A stretch of DNA of 64,000 nucleotides. Source: an uncultured bacterium. GTDB taxonomy: Bacteria; Bacillota; Clostridia; Lachnospirales; Lachnospiraceae. Under the pieces are notes generated by a model. It saw only the letters and a program-made list of their open reading frames with translations, ran no database searches and was not told where the DNA came from. The position numbers were made by a program, and so were the translations under genes. Each line of letters begins with the position of its first letter. The stretch's first letter is position 1. Of the stretch, positions 19,423-28,528 are shown piece by piece. The DNA is taken from the NCBI GenBank assembly GCA_947647735.1, contig CANSLJ010000004.1, forward strand, positions 1-64,000, written 5' to 3'.

Positions 19423-19719
19423 ATGTTGACGAAAGATGATCTGCAGGCTATCTCTGATTTGATGGATAGAAAATTAGATGAAAAGCTGGACGAAAGATTC
19501 GAAAGGGAATTAAGTCCGATTAAGCAGGAGTTGAAAGAATTGAAAGGCAGTGTGAATCTGCTGAATGTGAAGGTGGACAGAAATACGAGGAAACTGAAAG
19601 AAATGGATCTGTCCATGAAAAATATAAAGTTTGATAATGACAGAAAATTTGCCAGACTGCAGGACGGGATGGATACCGTGGAGCAGGTTCTGAGAATGAA
19701 CCGTTTTATTCCGTGCTGA
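19423..19719 (+). CDS. Small coiled-coil protein
   Basis: A 98-residue highly charged protein that is almost entirely heptad-like coiled coil (about residues 15-85), opening MLTKDDLQAISDLMD. Similar short proteins occur in phage and conjugative regions and as solitary genes in Firmicutes. GGAGG lies 7 bases before the ATG at 19423, preferred over an ATG at 19408. An apparent 202-codon minus-strand frame over it is a shadow with unnatural Ser/Phe-rich composition. Confidence 0.7.
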   Translation: MLTKDDLQAISDLMDRKLDEKLDERFERELSPIKQELKELKGSVNLLNVKVDRNTRKLKEMDLSMKNIKFDNDRKFARLQDGMDTVEQVLRMNRFIPC

Positions 19720-19872
19720 GATGAGAGACGGAAAGTTTGTACCCTGTTAAGATAAGTGTATTGAAGGAGTGTGGAGTCTATGGAGTGATCAAAGAACTGC
19801 ACTTCTTTTCTGTTATGAATAAAAAGTGATTATATCTGCCTGTTTTCTCCTGTTTTTTGGTGAAAATGATGA

Positions 19873-19902
19873 TTGACACGGAAGTGTACGATTGTATACA
19901 AT
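19873..19902 (+). promoter_or_regulatory. Promoter of the Re-citrate synthase operon with candidate GntR operator
   Basis: TTGACA (19873-19878) is followed after 16 bases by TATACA (19895-19900), or after 18 by TACAAT. The perfect 12-bp palindrome ATTGTATACAAT (19891-19902) covers the -10 region and contains TTGT-AT-ACAA, which fits the operator half-sites of FadR/FCD-type GntR regulators. Such a regulator is the second gene of the operon, so autogenous repression is a reasonable inference. Confidence 0.65.
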
Positions 19903-19976
19903 AATACAGTAAAAACAATAAAACTGCAGATAAACGGGAAACTCCCGAGGCGATGCAGGTGGCAGGAGGTATGAAG

Positions 19977-21392
19977 ATGACAGATTTTTATAACAGGGAT
20001 ATCTTTACAAACAGGCCGATCACGATGAACGAGAGCAATCATCTGCTGGAGATCGAGGAGCACATGTATATTCTGGACGATGTGAAAAAGCCAAACGTGT
20101 TCCGCAATATGTTTCCCTATTCCGAAGTACCTAAGATTCCTTTTAATGACAGGATCGTGCCCCATAACATGCCCGGGGAGATCTGGATCACGGATACGAC
20201 GTTCCGGGACGGCCAGCAGTCGAGGGCGCCTTACACAACGGAGCAGATCGTGACGATCTATGACTATCTGCACAGGCTGGGCGGCCCGAAGGGGCTGATC
20301 CGCGCCAGTGAATTTTTCCTGTACAGCAAGAAGGACCGGGATGCGGTTTATCGCTGTATGGAGCGCGGTTATGAATTTCCGGAGGTGACAAGCTGGATCC
20401 GTGCGTCGAAGGAGGATTTTAAGCTTGTCAAAGAGATCGGGATGAAGGAGACCGGTATTCTGGTGAGCTGTTCCGATTATCATATTTTTATGAAACTGAA
20501 GATGACAAGAAAGCAGGCGATGGAACATTATCTGAACGTGATCCGGGATTGTCTGGAGGAGGGCATCAGTCCCCGGTGTCATCTGGAGGATATCACAAGG
20601 GCGGATATCTACGGGTATGTGGTGCCGTTCTGTCTGGAGCTGATGAGGCTGATGGAGGAGTATCAGATACCGATCAAGGTGCGTGCCTGCGATACGATGG
20701 GATATGGCGTAAACTATCCGGGAGCGGTGATCCCCCGTTCGGTACAGGGCATCATCTATGCAATCCATAAGCACGCCGGTGTGCCCCATGAACTGATCGA
20801 ATGGCATGGACACAATGACTTTTATAAAGCGGTCGTCAATTCCACGACCGCATGGCTCTACGGATGCTGCGGTGTGAACACTTCCCTGTTCGGCATCGGC
20901 GAGAGGACCGGCAATACGCCGCTGGAGGCGATGATCTTTGAGTATGCTCAGTTGAAAGGCACGCTGGATGGTATGGACACGACGGTGATCACGGAGCTGG
21001 CGGAGTATTATGAGAAGGAGATCGGTTATCAGATCCCGCCGAGGACGCCTTTTGTGGGAAAGAATTTTAATGTGACAAGGGCAGGCATCCATGCGGACGG
21101 GCTCCTCAAAAATGAGGAGATTTACAATATCTTTGACACGGAGAAGTTTTTGAACAGGCCGGTGCTCTGCGCGGTTTCCAATACTTCCGGGCTTGCGGGG
21201 ATCGCGCACTGGATCAATACATATTACAAGCTGAGGGAGGATGAGCAGGTTGATAAGACGAGTGAGCTTGTGAAAAATGTGAAGGTCTGGGTGGATGAGC
21301 AGTATGCGGAGGGGCGTGTGACGGTTCTGACGGATGAGGAGCTGGTGCGCGTGATCGATCAGGAGTGTGAGAAGCTCGGGATCGTGTTATAG
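19977..21392 (+). CDS. Probable Re-type citrate synthase (isopropylmalate/homocitrate synthase family)
   Basis: A 471-residue TIM-barrel acyltransferase with family motifs DTTFRDGQQS (about 70-79), RCHLEDITRAD and the metal-binding HGHND. It belongs to the isopropylmalate/homocitrate synthase superfamily, but the N-terminus, the missing LeuA regulatory domain and the gene neighbours (isocitrate dehydrogenase and a GntR regulator) fit the Re-citrate synthase known from Clostridium kluyveri. That enzyme makes citrate from oxaloacetate and acetyl-CoA with opposite stereochemistry to common citrate synthase, feeding 2-oxoglutarate and glutamate synthesis in anaerobes. GGAGG lies 7 bases before ATG 19977. 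Homocitrate synthase is the main alternative. No aconitase gene is in the window. Confidence 0.8.
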   Translation: MTDFYNRDIFTNRPITMNESNHLLEIEEHMYILDDVKKPNVFRNMFPYSEVPKIPFNDRIVPHNMPGEIWITDTTFRDGQQSRAPYTTEQIVTIYDYLHRLGGPKGLIRASEFFLYSKKDRDAVYRCMERGYEFPEVTSWIRASKEDFKLVKEIGMKETGILVSCSDYHIFMKLKMTRKQAMEHYLNVIRDCLEEGISPRCHLEDITRADIYGYVVPFCLELMRLMEEYQIPIKVRACDTMGYGVNYPGAVIPRSVQGIIYAIHKHAGVPHELIEWHGHNDFYKAVVNSTTAWLYGCCGVNTSLFGIGERTGNTPLEAMIFEYAQLKGTLDGMDTTVITELAEYYEKEIGYQIPPRTPFVGKNFNVTRAGIHADGLLKNEEIYNIFDTEKFLNRPVLCAVSNTSGLAGIAHWINTYYKLREDEQVDKTSELVKNVKVWVDEQYAEGRVTVLTDEELVRVIDQECEKLGIVL

Positions 21393-21435
21393 GTTCCGCG
21401 GAGATATAGTGGAAAAGTAAGAAGTGAGGCAAAAA

Positions 21436-22113
21436 ATGGGTAAGTATGATGTAAAAAATGAGGTGACGGACAAGTATTCCCTGCGGGGGAGAGTCTTCCA
21501 TAAGCTCAGAGATGATATTTTAAGCGGAAAGTACAAGGAGCATGAGGAGCTGAAGGAGGTTGCGATCGGGGAGGAACTGGGCGTGTCGAGAACGCCTGTC
21601 AGGGAGGCATTCCGGCAGCTTGAGTTGGAGGGGCTGATCCAGATCATTCCGAACAAGGGCGCTTTTGTGACCGGGATCACGATAAAGGATGTGAAGGATA
21701 TCTACATGATCCGTTCCAAATTGGAAGGGCTCTGTGCCAGATGGGCAACGGAGCATATCACAAAGGAACAGATGGAGGAGATGGAGGAAAATGTCTATCT
21801 GACGGAATTTCATACAAAAAAGGGACATATGGAGCAGATTGCCGACCTGGACAACAGATTTCATGATATACTGTATGAAGCCTGTGATTCCAAAATGCTG
21901 GAACATCTGTTGAAGGATTACCATAATTATGTGTTGCGGGTGCGGAGAAAGAGCCTTGCGACCAGCAGAGCCAGCGATTCCAACAATGAGCACCGGCTGA
22001 TCATGGAGGCGATCCGGGACAAGGATGCGGACAGGGCGGAGGAACTGGCGAATATCCATATGGTGAAGGCGTTTGAGAATATGGTGAAGAGTGGGATTTA
22101 TCGGGATGAGTGA
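21436..22113 (+). CDS. GntR-family transcriptional regulator (FCD/FadR subfamily)
   Basis: A 225-residue regulator with an N-terminal winged helix (ELGVSRTPVREAFRQLELEGLI, read in pieces around residues 45-70) and a C-terminal all-helical FCD ligand domain with conserved Asp and His residues (DLDNRFH, NNEHRLI) that usually bind a metal and an organic acid. GTGAGG lies 6 bases before ATG 21436. It sits between the citrate synthase and isocitrate dehydrogenase genes, so a TCA-type acid such as citrate is a likely effector; this is inference. Confidence 0.9.
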   Translation: MGKYDVKNEVTDKYSLRGRVFHKLRDDILSGKYKEHEELKEVAIGEELGVSRTPVREAFRQLELEGLIQIIPNKGAFVTGITIKDVKDIYMIRSKLEGLCARWATEHITKEQMEEMEENVYLTEFHTKKGHMEQIADLDNRFHDILYEACDSKMLEHLLKDYHNYVLRVRRKSLATSRASDSNNEHRLIMEAIRDKDADRAEELANIHMVKAFENMVKSGIYRDE

Positions 22114-22175
22114 TTTTAGGGTTGGATTGAAAATATAAAATAAATTTATAAACACAAAATTAAAGGAGATGGAGC

Positions 22176-23381
22176 ATGGACAAGATTAAGATGACTACCC
22201 CGCTGGTTGAGATGGACGGGGACGAGATGACGAGGATTCTCTGGGGGATGATCAAGGAGGAACTGTTATTGCCCTTTATCAATCTGAAGACGGAGTATTA
22301 TGATCTGGGACTGGAGCACAGGAATGAGACGGATGATCAGGTGACGGTGGATTCCGCGATGGCAACGAAGAAGTACGGGGTTGCTGTGAAGTGTGCAACG
22401 ATCACGCCCAACGCGGCGAGGGTGGAGGAATACCATCTGAAGGAGATGTGGAAGAGCCCTAACGGAACGATCCGTGCGCTGCTCGACGGTACTGTTTTCC
22501 GGACACCGATCGTGGTGAAGGGGATCGAGCCCTGTGTGAAGAACTGGGAGAAACCGATCACGCTGGCGAGACATGCCTACGGCGATGTATATAAGAATGT
22601 GGAGATCAAAGCGCCGGGGCCCGGGAAGGCTGAGCTGGTCTTTACCGGGGAAGACGGGACCGAGATCAGGGAGACGATCCATGAGTTTAAAGGGGCAGGT
22701 ATTTTGCAGGGAATGCATAACACGAACGCTTCCATAGAAAGTTTTGCCAGGGCCTGCCTTGGTTATGCGCTGGATATGAAACAGGATATCTGGTTTGCGA
22801 CCAAGGATACGATCTCCAAAAAGTATGATCATACCTTTAAGGATATCTTTCAGGAGATTTACGAGAAGGAATACAGGGATGCCTTTGAGAAGGCGGGGAT
22901 CGAGTATTTCTATACGCTGATCGACGACGCAGTGGCGAGAGTCATGAAGTCAAAGGGCGGCTTTATCTGGGCCTGCAAGAACTATGACGGTGATGTGATG
23001 AGTGATATGGTTTCCTCCGCCTTTGGTTCTCTTGCCATGATGACTTCCGTGCTGGTCTCTCCGGACGGGGTTTATGAATATGAGGCGGCTCACGGTACGG
23101 TGCAGCGCCATTATTATAAGCATCTGGCGGGGGAGGAGACTTCCACGAACTCTGTGGCAACGATCTTTGCGTGGACAGGGGCGCTGAGGAAGCGCGGAGA
23201 GCTGGATGAGAACAGGGAATTGATGGCGTTTGCAGACAAACTGGAAAAGGCGACGGTGGAAACCATCGAATCCGGTAAGATGACGAAAGACCTTGCGCTG
23301 ATCACCAGCATGGAGGATGTGACTGTTCTGAATTCACAGGATTTTATTAAGGCGATCCGTGAGAGGCTGGAAGAGATATAA
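22176..23381 (+). CDS. icd: NADP-dependent isocitrate dehydrogenase
   Basis: Converts isocitrate to 2-oxoglutarate with NADPH formation. The 401-residue length and sequence ([14 protein letters not shown] near the start, [38 protein letters not shown]) fit the dimeric eukaryote-like type II subfamily rather than the E. coli type. AAAGGAG lies 7 bases upstream of the ATG. It is the third gene of the citrate-synthase operon and supplies carbon for glutamate. Confidence 0.96.
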   Translation: MDKIKMTTPLVEMDGDEMTRILWGMIKEELLLPFINLKTEYYDLGLEHRNETDDQVTVDSAMATKKYGVAVKCATITPNAARVEEYHLKEMWKSPNGTIRALLDGTVFRTPIVVKGIEPCVKNWEKPITLARHAYGDVYKNVEIKAPGPGKAELVFTGEDGTEIRETIHEFKGAGILQGMHNTNASIESFARACLGYALDMKQDIWFATKDTISKKYDHTFKDIFQEIYEKEYRDAFEKAGIEYFYTLIDDAVARVMKSKGGFIWACKNYDGDVMSDMVSSAFGSLAMMTSVLVSPDGVYEYEAAHGTVQRHYYKHLAGEETSTNSVATIFAWTGALRKRGELDENRELMAFADKLEKATVETIESGKMTKDLALITSMEDVTVLNSQDFIKAIRERLEEI

Positions 23382-23393
23382 AGGAAATGAGAT

Positions 23394-24914
23394 ATGGAAC
23401 AGAAAAAACGCTCTGTTTTTGAGAAGATCAGTATTGTGTATTTTATCTGGATGCTCCTTTATTTTTCAGGCGCATTGCTTCTTCGGGCGACAGATCTGGA
23501 ATACCGGATGTGGGTGTGGTTTTTGGGAAACTGTTCGCTGTTTTGGGGCCTTCCTGTGTGGCTGTTTTTTGTCTGGTTCAGATGGCATGTGCGGCGAGGG
23601 GGAAAGGAAATACTGAGAGTTCTGGTCACGACAGTTCTGGCGGTGGTTTTTCTGTTGTGGAGCGTTTTTTGCTTTATCTGTATGGCGCTTGTTGTGCACG
23701 AAGAACATTGGCTGTTTGGCGGATATTTTGTGGTAGACCACGGCGGGCTTGGAGATCCGATGTATGTCAGCTACAAAAGTAAAGCGCTGTTTTTCCGGGA
23801 GAGGACAGACTGGGATGCGGATTTTGAGATAGAATATCTGGAACAAAAATATCACCGGGAATTTCAGAAGATTTCTGTCAAGAAGGAAGTGGGAGAAAAT
23901 AATTATTTATATGATGAGAACGGTGAACGCATCCTCTATTATTATGAGGAAACGCCGGCGCCTTTGGATCGTCCGGAACTTCCGATCGGTGTTTATCTGT
24001 CAGGGGCGGGGGATCTGAATGATGATTATGTAAATCGTCTGACAGACTGGTATATAACGGAAGGATGCGGGGAGCTGAACATTGACAGATCTTATGAGAC
24101 CGGGAAGGATGGCGGTATTCGTCTGTTTTTCTCCGGCAGTGAGGATATCGAAGCGGCAGCTTCGGATGTACAGAGATTGATGGCATATGCCATGCAGGAT
24201 GATATCTTTCAGGATTATTCCGGCACGATCCGTCTCTCGCCGGAGGATGGGAAAGAGTATGAGTATATTTATCTTTCTTTTGGCAGGGTAAACAGGGGAA
24301 ACGGCACGGAGATCGGATATGAGAAGGATCTTTCAGTGCTGGTGGAATCCATAGGAGAACAGTATGAAAGTATCCTGAATAACAGAAAACAGCGTCAGGA
24401 GGTTGAAAAAGAGCGGGAAAGAAGGCTGAAGGAGGAGGCGGCAGAACGGGAGAAGAGACAGGCGGAGGAAGAGGCAAAGCGATTAAGAGAAGAGGAAGCC
24501 GGGATCAGGGTAAAGCCGCCCTTTGACGAGGAAGGCAATAAGCAGGAGAGCACCTACGAGAAGGAGGCGCGCCTGATCTTTGAAGAAATTCGCGGGTCGA
24601 TGGATATTGAGGAAGATTTCAGCGCGGAATGCAATGCCAGAGGGGAAGAGTACTTCCTGCTCGGGGAGGACGGGACTTTTCAATATACGTTGGTCTATAA
24701 CGGGGATTCTCCAAATGAGGCGTGCAGAATTTATGTTCTATTCCGCTCCCCTTTTGATGAGGAGAGCGGTGATTACTATTATTATACAGATACGATGACA
24801 CAGATCGCGGATACCTACGCTGTGGTGAAAGGGACGCGGGAGATCATTGCCTCCGGCAAAAAGTCCTGGGGCGATGCAGGAAGCAGTGCGTACCGGGAGG
24901 CAGTGGGTGAGTAA
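23394..24914 (+). CDS. Membrane protein of unknown function with coiled coil
   Basis: A 506-residue protein with three N-terminal membrane segments (about 12-32, 39-62, 73-101), a long soluble part, a Glu/Arg/Lys-rich coiled coil (about 330-368) and a C-terminal globular domain of ~125 residues. I do not recognise a family. It starts 12 bases after the icd stop with AAAGGA upstream and so is probably cotranscribed with icd, though no functional link is evident. Confidence 0.75.
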   Translation: MEQKKRSVFEKISIVYFIWMLLYFSGALLLRATDLEYRMWVWFLGNCSLFWGLPVWLFFVWFRWHVRRGGKEILRVLVTTVLAVVFLLWSVFCFICMALVVHEEHWLFGGYFVVDHGGLGDPMYVSYKSKALFFRERTDWDADFEIEYLEQKYHREFQKISVKKEVGENNYLYDENGERILYYYEETPAPLDRPELPIGVYLSGAGDLNDDYVNRLTDWYITEGCGELNIDRSYETGKDGGIRLFFSGSEDIEAAASDVQRLMAYAMQDDIFQDYSGTIRLSPEDGKEYEYIYLSFGRVNRGNGTEIGYEKDLSVLVESIGEQYESILNNRKQRQEVEKERERRLKEEAAEREKRQAEEEAKRLREEEAGIRVKPPFDEEGNKQESTYEKEARLIFEEIRGSMDIEEDFSAECNARGEEYFLLGEDGTFQYTLVYNGDSPNEACRIYVLFRSPFDEESGDYYYYTDTMTQIADTYAVVKGTREIIASGKKSWGDAGSSAYREAVGE

Positions 24915-25004
24915 GCTGTACCGTCTCAAAAGACACCGATGTCGGAACTGAAACGGGTGTATATTCTCAGGAGACAGTGAATACTGAAAATGAGATAGAT
25001 CAGA

Positions 25005-26936
25005 TCACATCATCTCTGACAGTTCCTCCCATGTCTCATAGAGGGCGTCCAGTTCTTCCTGCAGTTTTCCCTGCTCGGTGGAAAGTTCTCCGAGCTTTGC
25101 GGAGTTGCGGCAGACTTCGTCGGATGCCATCAGGGTATCCAGATCGGCTATTTTTTCTTCCAGTTCCGCGATCCGGGTTTCTGTCTTTTTCAGATCGTTT
25201 TCCAGCTTGCGCTGTTTTGCCTGCGCCGCTTTTTTTGCCTGATAGTCCGCCTTGGCAGAGGAAATGACAGAAGTGTCATTTGAGGCGTTGGCGGAGGAGC
25301 CGGCATTTTTTGCCTGTGCCGTGCCTGCAGCTGCCGTCTTTTTTTCCAGATAGTAATCGTAATTGCCCATATAGCCGGTGAGTGCCTGTCCGCTTAATTC
25401 CAGAATGCGGTGGGCAGTCCGGTTGATAAAATACCGGTCATGGGAAACGTAGAGCACGGTTCCCTCATAGTCGTTCAGCGCGTCCTCCAGTATCTCCTTT
25501 GAGGTGATATCCAGATGGTTCGTAGGCTCATCCAGGATCAGGAAGTTTGCCTCGGAGAGCATCAGCTTCGCCAGAGAGATACGTCCTCTTTCTCCGCCGC
25601 TGCATTCCTTTATCAGCTTAAAAACATCATCCCCTGTAAAGAGGAAAGCCGCCAGGATATTGCGGATCTCCGTTGTGGTGAGGGTCGGGTACTCATCGGA
25701 GATCTCATCATAGATGGATTTTTCCGGGTGCAGTACATGGTGTTCCTGATCATAGTAACCGATATGTACGTTTGTGCCGAGGCGGATCGTGCCCTCATCG
25801 GCAGGAAGCAGTTCGTTGATCAGCTTTAACAGCGTGGTCTTCCCAGTGCCGTTGTCCCCGATGATCGCTACGTGCTCACCCCGCTTTAAGGAAAAAGATA
25901 TTTTCTGAAACAGGACTTCCGACTCGAAAGCTTTGCTGAGTTCCTCGATATCCAGCACATCCTTTCCGCTGGTGATACTGGGAATAAGGGCGATGCGCAT
26001 ATCAGAGCGGACTTCCGTGGGTTTTTCCAGAACCTCTATCTTTTCCAGCATCTTTTCCCGGCTTTCCGCCCGTTTGATGGATTTTTCCCGGTTGAAGGAT
26101 CTTAATTTGTCGATGACCTCCTGCTGATGTTTGATCTCCCGCTGCTGGTTTAAGTAAGCATGCATCCGGCTGATGCGGTATTGTTCTTTTTTATGGGCGT
26201 AATCGGTGTAATTGCCGGTAAAGCTCATGACAACGCCGGCGTCTATCTCTATGATCTTCATGGCGATGCGGTCCAGAAAGTACCGGTCGTGGGAAACGAT
26301 CAGGACAGCGCCCTTGTAGGCGGCAAGATACCCCTCAAGCCAGCGGATCGCATTCATATCCAGATGGTTTGTGGGCTCATCCAGCAGGATGATATCGGGG
26401 GAGAGCAGAAGGAGTTTTCCCAGCGCCACTCTTGTTTTCTGGCCGCCGGACAGGGTACTGACAGGTTTGTCATATTCTGACTCCTCGAAGCCAAGTCCTT
26501 TTAGGACGCCGGTCAGTTCGCTCTTGTAGGCATAGCCGTTCTCCATCTCAAAACGGGTGGTGAGACGGGCATACTGGTTCATGAGGGATTCCAGCGCGTC
26601 GCCCTCCTTGTGCTTCATGTCATGTTCCATCCGGCGGATATCCTGCTCCATCTTCAGCAGGTAATCCTTGACGCTCATCAGTTCGTCGTAAATCGTGTTT
26701 TCGCTGTCCAGAATGGGATTCTGCTCCAGATAGCCTATGGTCTTTCCTCTGGAAATGCTGACAACGCCCTCGTCGGGCTGGAGTTTTCCTGTGATGATAT
26801 TGAGGAGCGTGGTCTTCCCGGCGCCGTTTATGCCGATGATGGCTGCTTTTTCGTGTTCTTCTATATGAAAATTAGCCTGTTTCAGGATGGTCTTTCCATC
26901 GAAGGCTTTTGTGATATTCTGACAGGATAAGATCAT
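25005..26936 (-). CDS. ABC-F subfamily ATPase (YdiF/Uup-like)
   Basis: A 643-residue soluble protein with two ABC ATPase domains in tandem and no membrane domain. Walker A motifs are GINGAGKT and GDNGTGKT, signatures LSGGQKTR and CSGGERGR, and both Walker B regions read LLDEPTNHLD or LILDEPTNHLD. An inter-domain linker precedes the second ABC half. The C-terminus ends in a coiled coil (about 575-635) as in YdiF/Uup proteins. ABC-F proteins act on the ribosome, in translation control or antibiotic protection. The start is the ATG at 26936 with GGAGG 9 bases upstream; a longer frame runs into the divergent mscS gene. Confidence 0.93.
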   Translation of the reverse strand: MILSCQNITKAFDGKTILKQANFHIEEHEKAAIIGINGAGKTTLLNIITGKLQPDEGVVSISRGKTIGYLEQNPILDSENTIYDELMSVKDYLLKMEQDIRRMEHDMKHKEGDALESLMNQYARLTTRFEMENGYAYKSELTGVLKGLGFEESEYDKPVSTLSGGQKTRVALGKLLLLSPDIILLDEPTNHLDMNAIRWLEGYLAAYKGAVLIVSHDRYFLDRIAMKIIEIDAGVVMSFTGNYTDYAHKKEQYRISRMHAYLNQQREIKHQQEVIDKLRSFNREKSIKRAESREKMLEKIEVLEKPTEVRSDMRIALIPSITSGKDVLDIEELSKAFESEVLFQKISFSLKRGEHVAIIGDNGTGKTTLLKLINELLPADEGTIRLGTNVHIGYYDQEHHVLHPEKSIYDEISDEYPTLTTTEIRNILAAFLFTGDDVFKLIKECSGGERGRISLAKLMLSEANFLILDEPTNHLDITSKEILEDALNDYEGTVLYVSHDRYFINRTAHRILELSGQALTGYMGNYDYYLEKKTAAAGTAQAKNAGSSANASNDTSVISSAKADYQAKKAAQAKQRKLENDLKKTETRIAELEEKIADLDTLMASDEVCRNSAKLGELSTEQGKLQEELDALYETWEELSEMM

Positions 26937-26961
26937 TGCTGCATACCTCCAAACTGTAAAT

Positions 26962-26990
26962 AGTTTACTAAGGAAAGCGAAAACTGTCAA
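26962..26990 (-). promoter_or_regulatory. Promoter of the ABC-F gene
   Basis: On the minus strand TTGACA (26990-26985), 17-base spacer, TAAACT (26967-26962), 25 bases before the start, giving a very short leader with no room for an attenuator. Confidence 0.75.
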
Positions 26991-27009
26991 TAAAATGTGC
27001 GAAGAGTAT

Positions 27010-27038
27010 TTGCCGACTTTTGGATATGGTGCTATACT
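27010..27038 (+). promoter_or_regulatory. Promoter of mscS-rex
   Basis: TTGCCG (27010-27015), 17-base spacer and TATACT (27033-27038), 25 bases before the mscS start and divergent from the ABC-F promoter. Confidence 0.65.
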
Positions 27039-27063
27039 ATGGTGTGGAAGGCAGGTGAGGGAA

Positions 27064-27846
27064 ATGAGCATCGGCCAGATCATTATGATCGCTGTTTTTG
27101 TCGGTGTTACTTTTGTTCTGGTTCAGATCGTGAATCTGATATTCAGGCGGTTGGAGAGAAAAAACAATGCGGCACATCTCCGGTTTTCCCGGAGCGTCAT
27201 CAATGTTTTTATCATTGTGATGACCATCTATATGCTCGCGCAGCAGTTTGAAGTGACAAAGGATATGAGCACAGCGCTTCTGCAGAGCGGATCGCTCGTG
27301 ATCGCTGTGGCAACTTTTGCGGCACAGCAGGCACTGTCCAATGTGATCAGCGGTTTTATTCTGGCATTTTCCAAGCCTTACAATGTGGGGGATAAGATCA
27401 GGGTATCTCAGGGAAACAGTGTGATCGCGGAGGGTGTTGTGACAGATATCACAATGCGCCATACGATCATCAATCAGTACAATGACGAGAGTTGCATCGT
27501 GCCCAATTCCGTGATGGATTCTTCGGTGATCACCAACACGAATTACACGGAGAACATCGGAAACTTTATGGAGATCACGGTGGGGTATGATTCGGATATC
27601 CAGAAGGCAATGGAACTGATGAAGCGGATCTGCGCAGGGAATGAGCTGACACTGAATACGATGGAGAACAAGGTGTTCGTGAAGGGATATTCCGCGGACG
27701 GCGTGATCCTGAAGACGACAGTCTGGACGAAGAATCTGAATGACAGTTTCCAGGCATGCAGTGAGATCAGGCTGGCGCTTGTACAACAGTATCTGGAAAA
27801 CGGGATTGAGATTCCTTATCAGACGGTTACGGTGAAGAAGGGTTAA
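27064..27846 (+). CDS. mscS: Small-conductance mechanosensitive channel (MscS family)
   Basis: A 260-residue channel protein that releases solutes under osmotic downshock. Two membrane segments (about 5-25 and 45-65) precede the pore helix (AVATFAAQQALSNVISGF region) and the cytosolic beta and alpha/beta domains. The pore sequence is typical of MscS. Start ATG 27064 has AGGTGAGG upstream; the frame extends 23 codons further up, into the promoter. Confidence 0.92.
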   Translation: MSIGQIIMIAVFVGVTFVLVQIVNLIFRRLERKNNAAHLRFSRSVINVFIIVMTIYMLAQQFEVTKDMSTALLQSGSLVIAVATFAAQQALSNVISGFILAFSKPYNVGDKIRVSQGNSVIAEGVVTDITMRHTIINQYNDESCIVPNSVMDSSVITNTNYTENIGNFMEITVGYDSDIQKAMELMKRICAGNELTLNTMENKVFVKGYSADGVILKTTVWTKNLNDSFQACSEIRLALVQQYLENGIEIPYQTVTVKKG

Positions 27847-27850
27847 GGGC

Positions 27851-28501
27851 ATGGAAGAAAACAAGGAGTTGTCGAAGGCGATCTCCCAGGCGGTGATCGG
27901 GAGGCTGCCGAGGTATTTTCGGTATCTGGGGGAGTTGAAGGATGAGGGGGTTACGAGGATCTCGTCCAAGGAACTGAGTGAGATCATGCATGTGACGGCT
28001 TCCCAGATCAGGCAGGATCTGAATCAGTTCGGGGGTTTCGGCCAGCAGGGGTACGGGTATAATGTGGAGTATCTGTATCATGAGATTGGGAAGATCCTGG
28101 GGCTTGACAAGACCCATCATCTGATCATCGTGGGTGCCGGGAATCTTGGGCAGGCGCTGGCGAATTATATGAACTTTCAGAGGCGGGGATTTCTGTTTGA
28201 GGGGATCTTTGACAATGATCCGGCGCTCTACGGGAAGAAGATCCGGGAGATGGAAGTGAAGCCGATGGAGGATATGGAGCAGTTTGTGAAGGAGAACGAT
28301 ATCGATATCGCGGTGCTGACCATTCCGAAGACCTGTGCGGTGGAGGTGGCGGAGAAACTGGTAAACTGTGGGATCCGCGCCATCTGGAATTTCGCGCACT
28401 GCGACCTGAACGTGCCGGCACATATCAAGGTGGAGAATGTGCATCTCTCGGAGAGCCTGATGAAGTTGTCCTTCTTATTGAAGAAAGATGATTCGATATA
28501 A
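27851..28501 (+). CDS. rex: Redox-sensing transcriptional repressor Rex
   Basis: A 216-residue repressor that senses the NADH/NAD+ ratio and controls fermentation genes. The N-terminal winged helix (residues 1-80, with SSKELSEIMHVTASQIRQD as recognition region) precedes a Rossmann domain with VGAGNLG (94-100). A C-terminal swapped helix completes the fold. It starts 4 bases after the mscS stop, so it is cotranscribed. I found no clear Rex operator (TTGTTAA-type inverted repeat) in the window. Confidence 0.96.
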   Translation: MEENKELSKAISQAVIGRLPRYFRYLGELKDEGVTRISSKELSEIMHVTASQIRQDLNQFGGFGQQGYGYNVEYLYHEIGKILGLDKTHHLIIVGAGNLGQALANYMNFQRRGFLFEGIFDNDPALYGKKIREMEVKPMEDMEQFVKENDIDIAVLTIPKTCAVEVAEKLVNCGIRAIWNFAHCDLNVPAHIKVENVHLSESLMKLSFLLKKDDSI

Positions 28502-28528
28502 AGAAAAATGCAAGAAAGAGGAATTACA

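Noticed and set aside
19194-19802. 202-codon Ser/Phe-rich minus-strand frame
   Set aside because: Antisense of the small coiled-coil gene; the Ser/Phe/Leu bias is the complement of its Lys/Glu codons.
19830-21209. 459-codon minus-strand frame
   Set aside because: Antisense to the Re-citrate synthase; composition unlike a real protein and no start signal.
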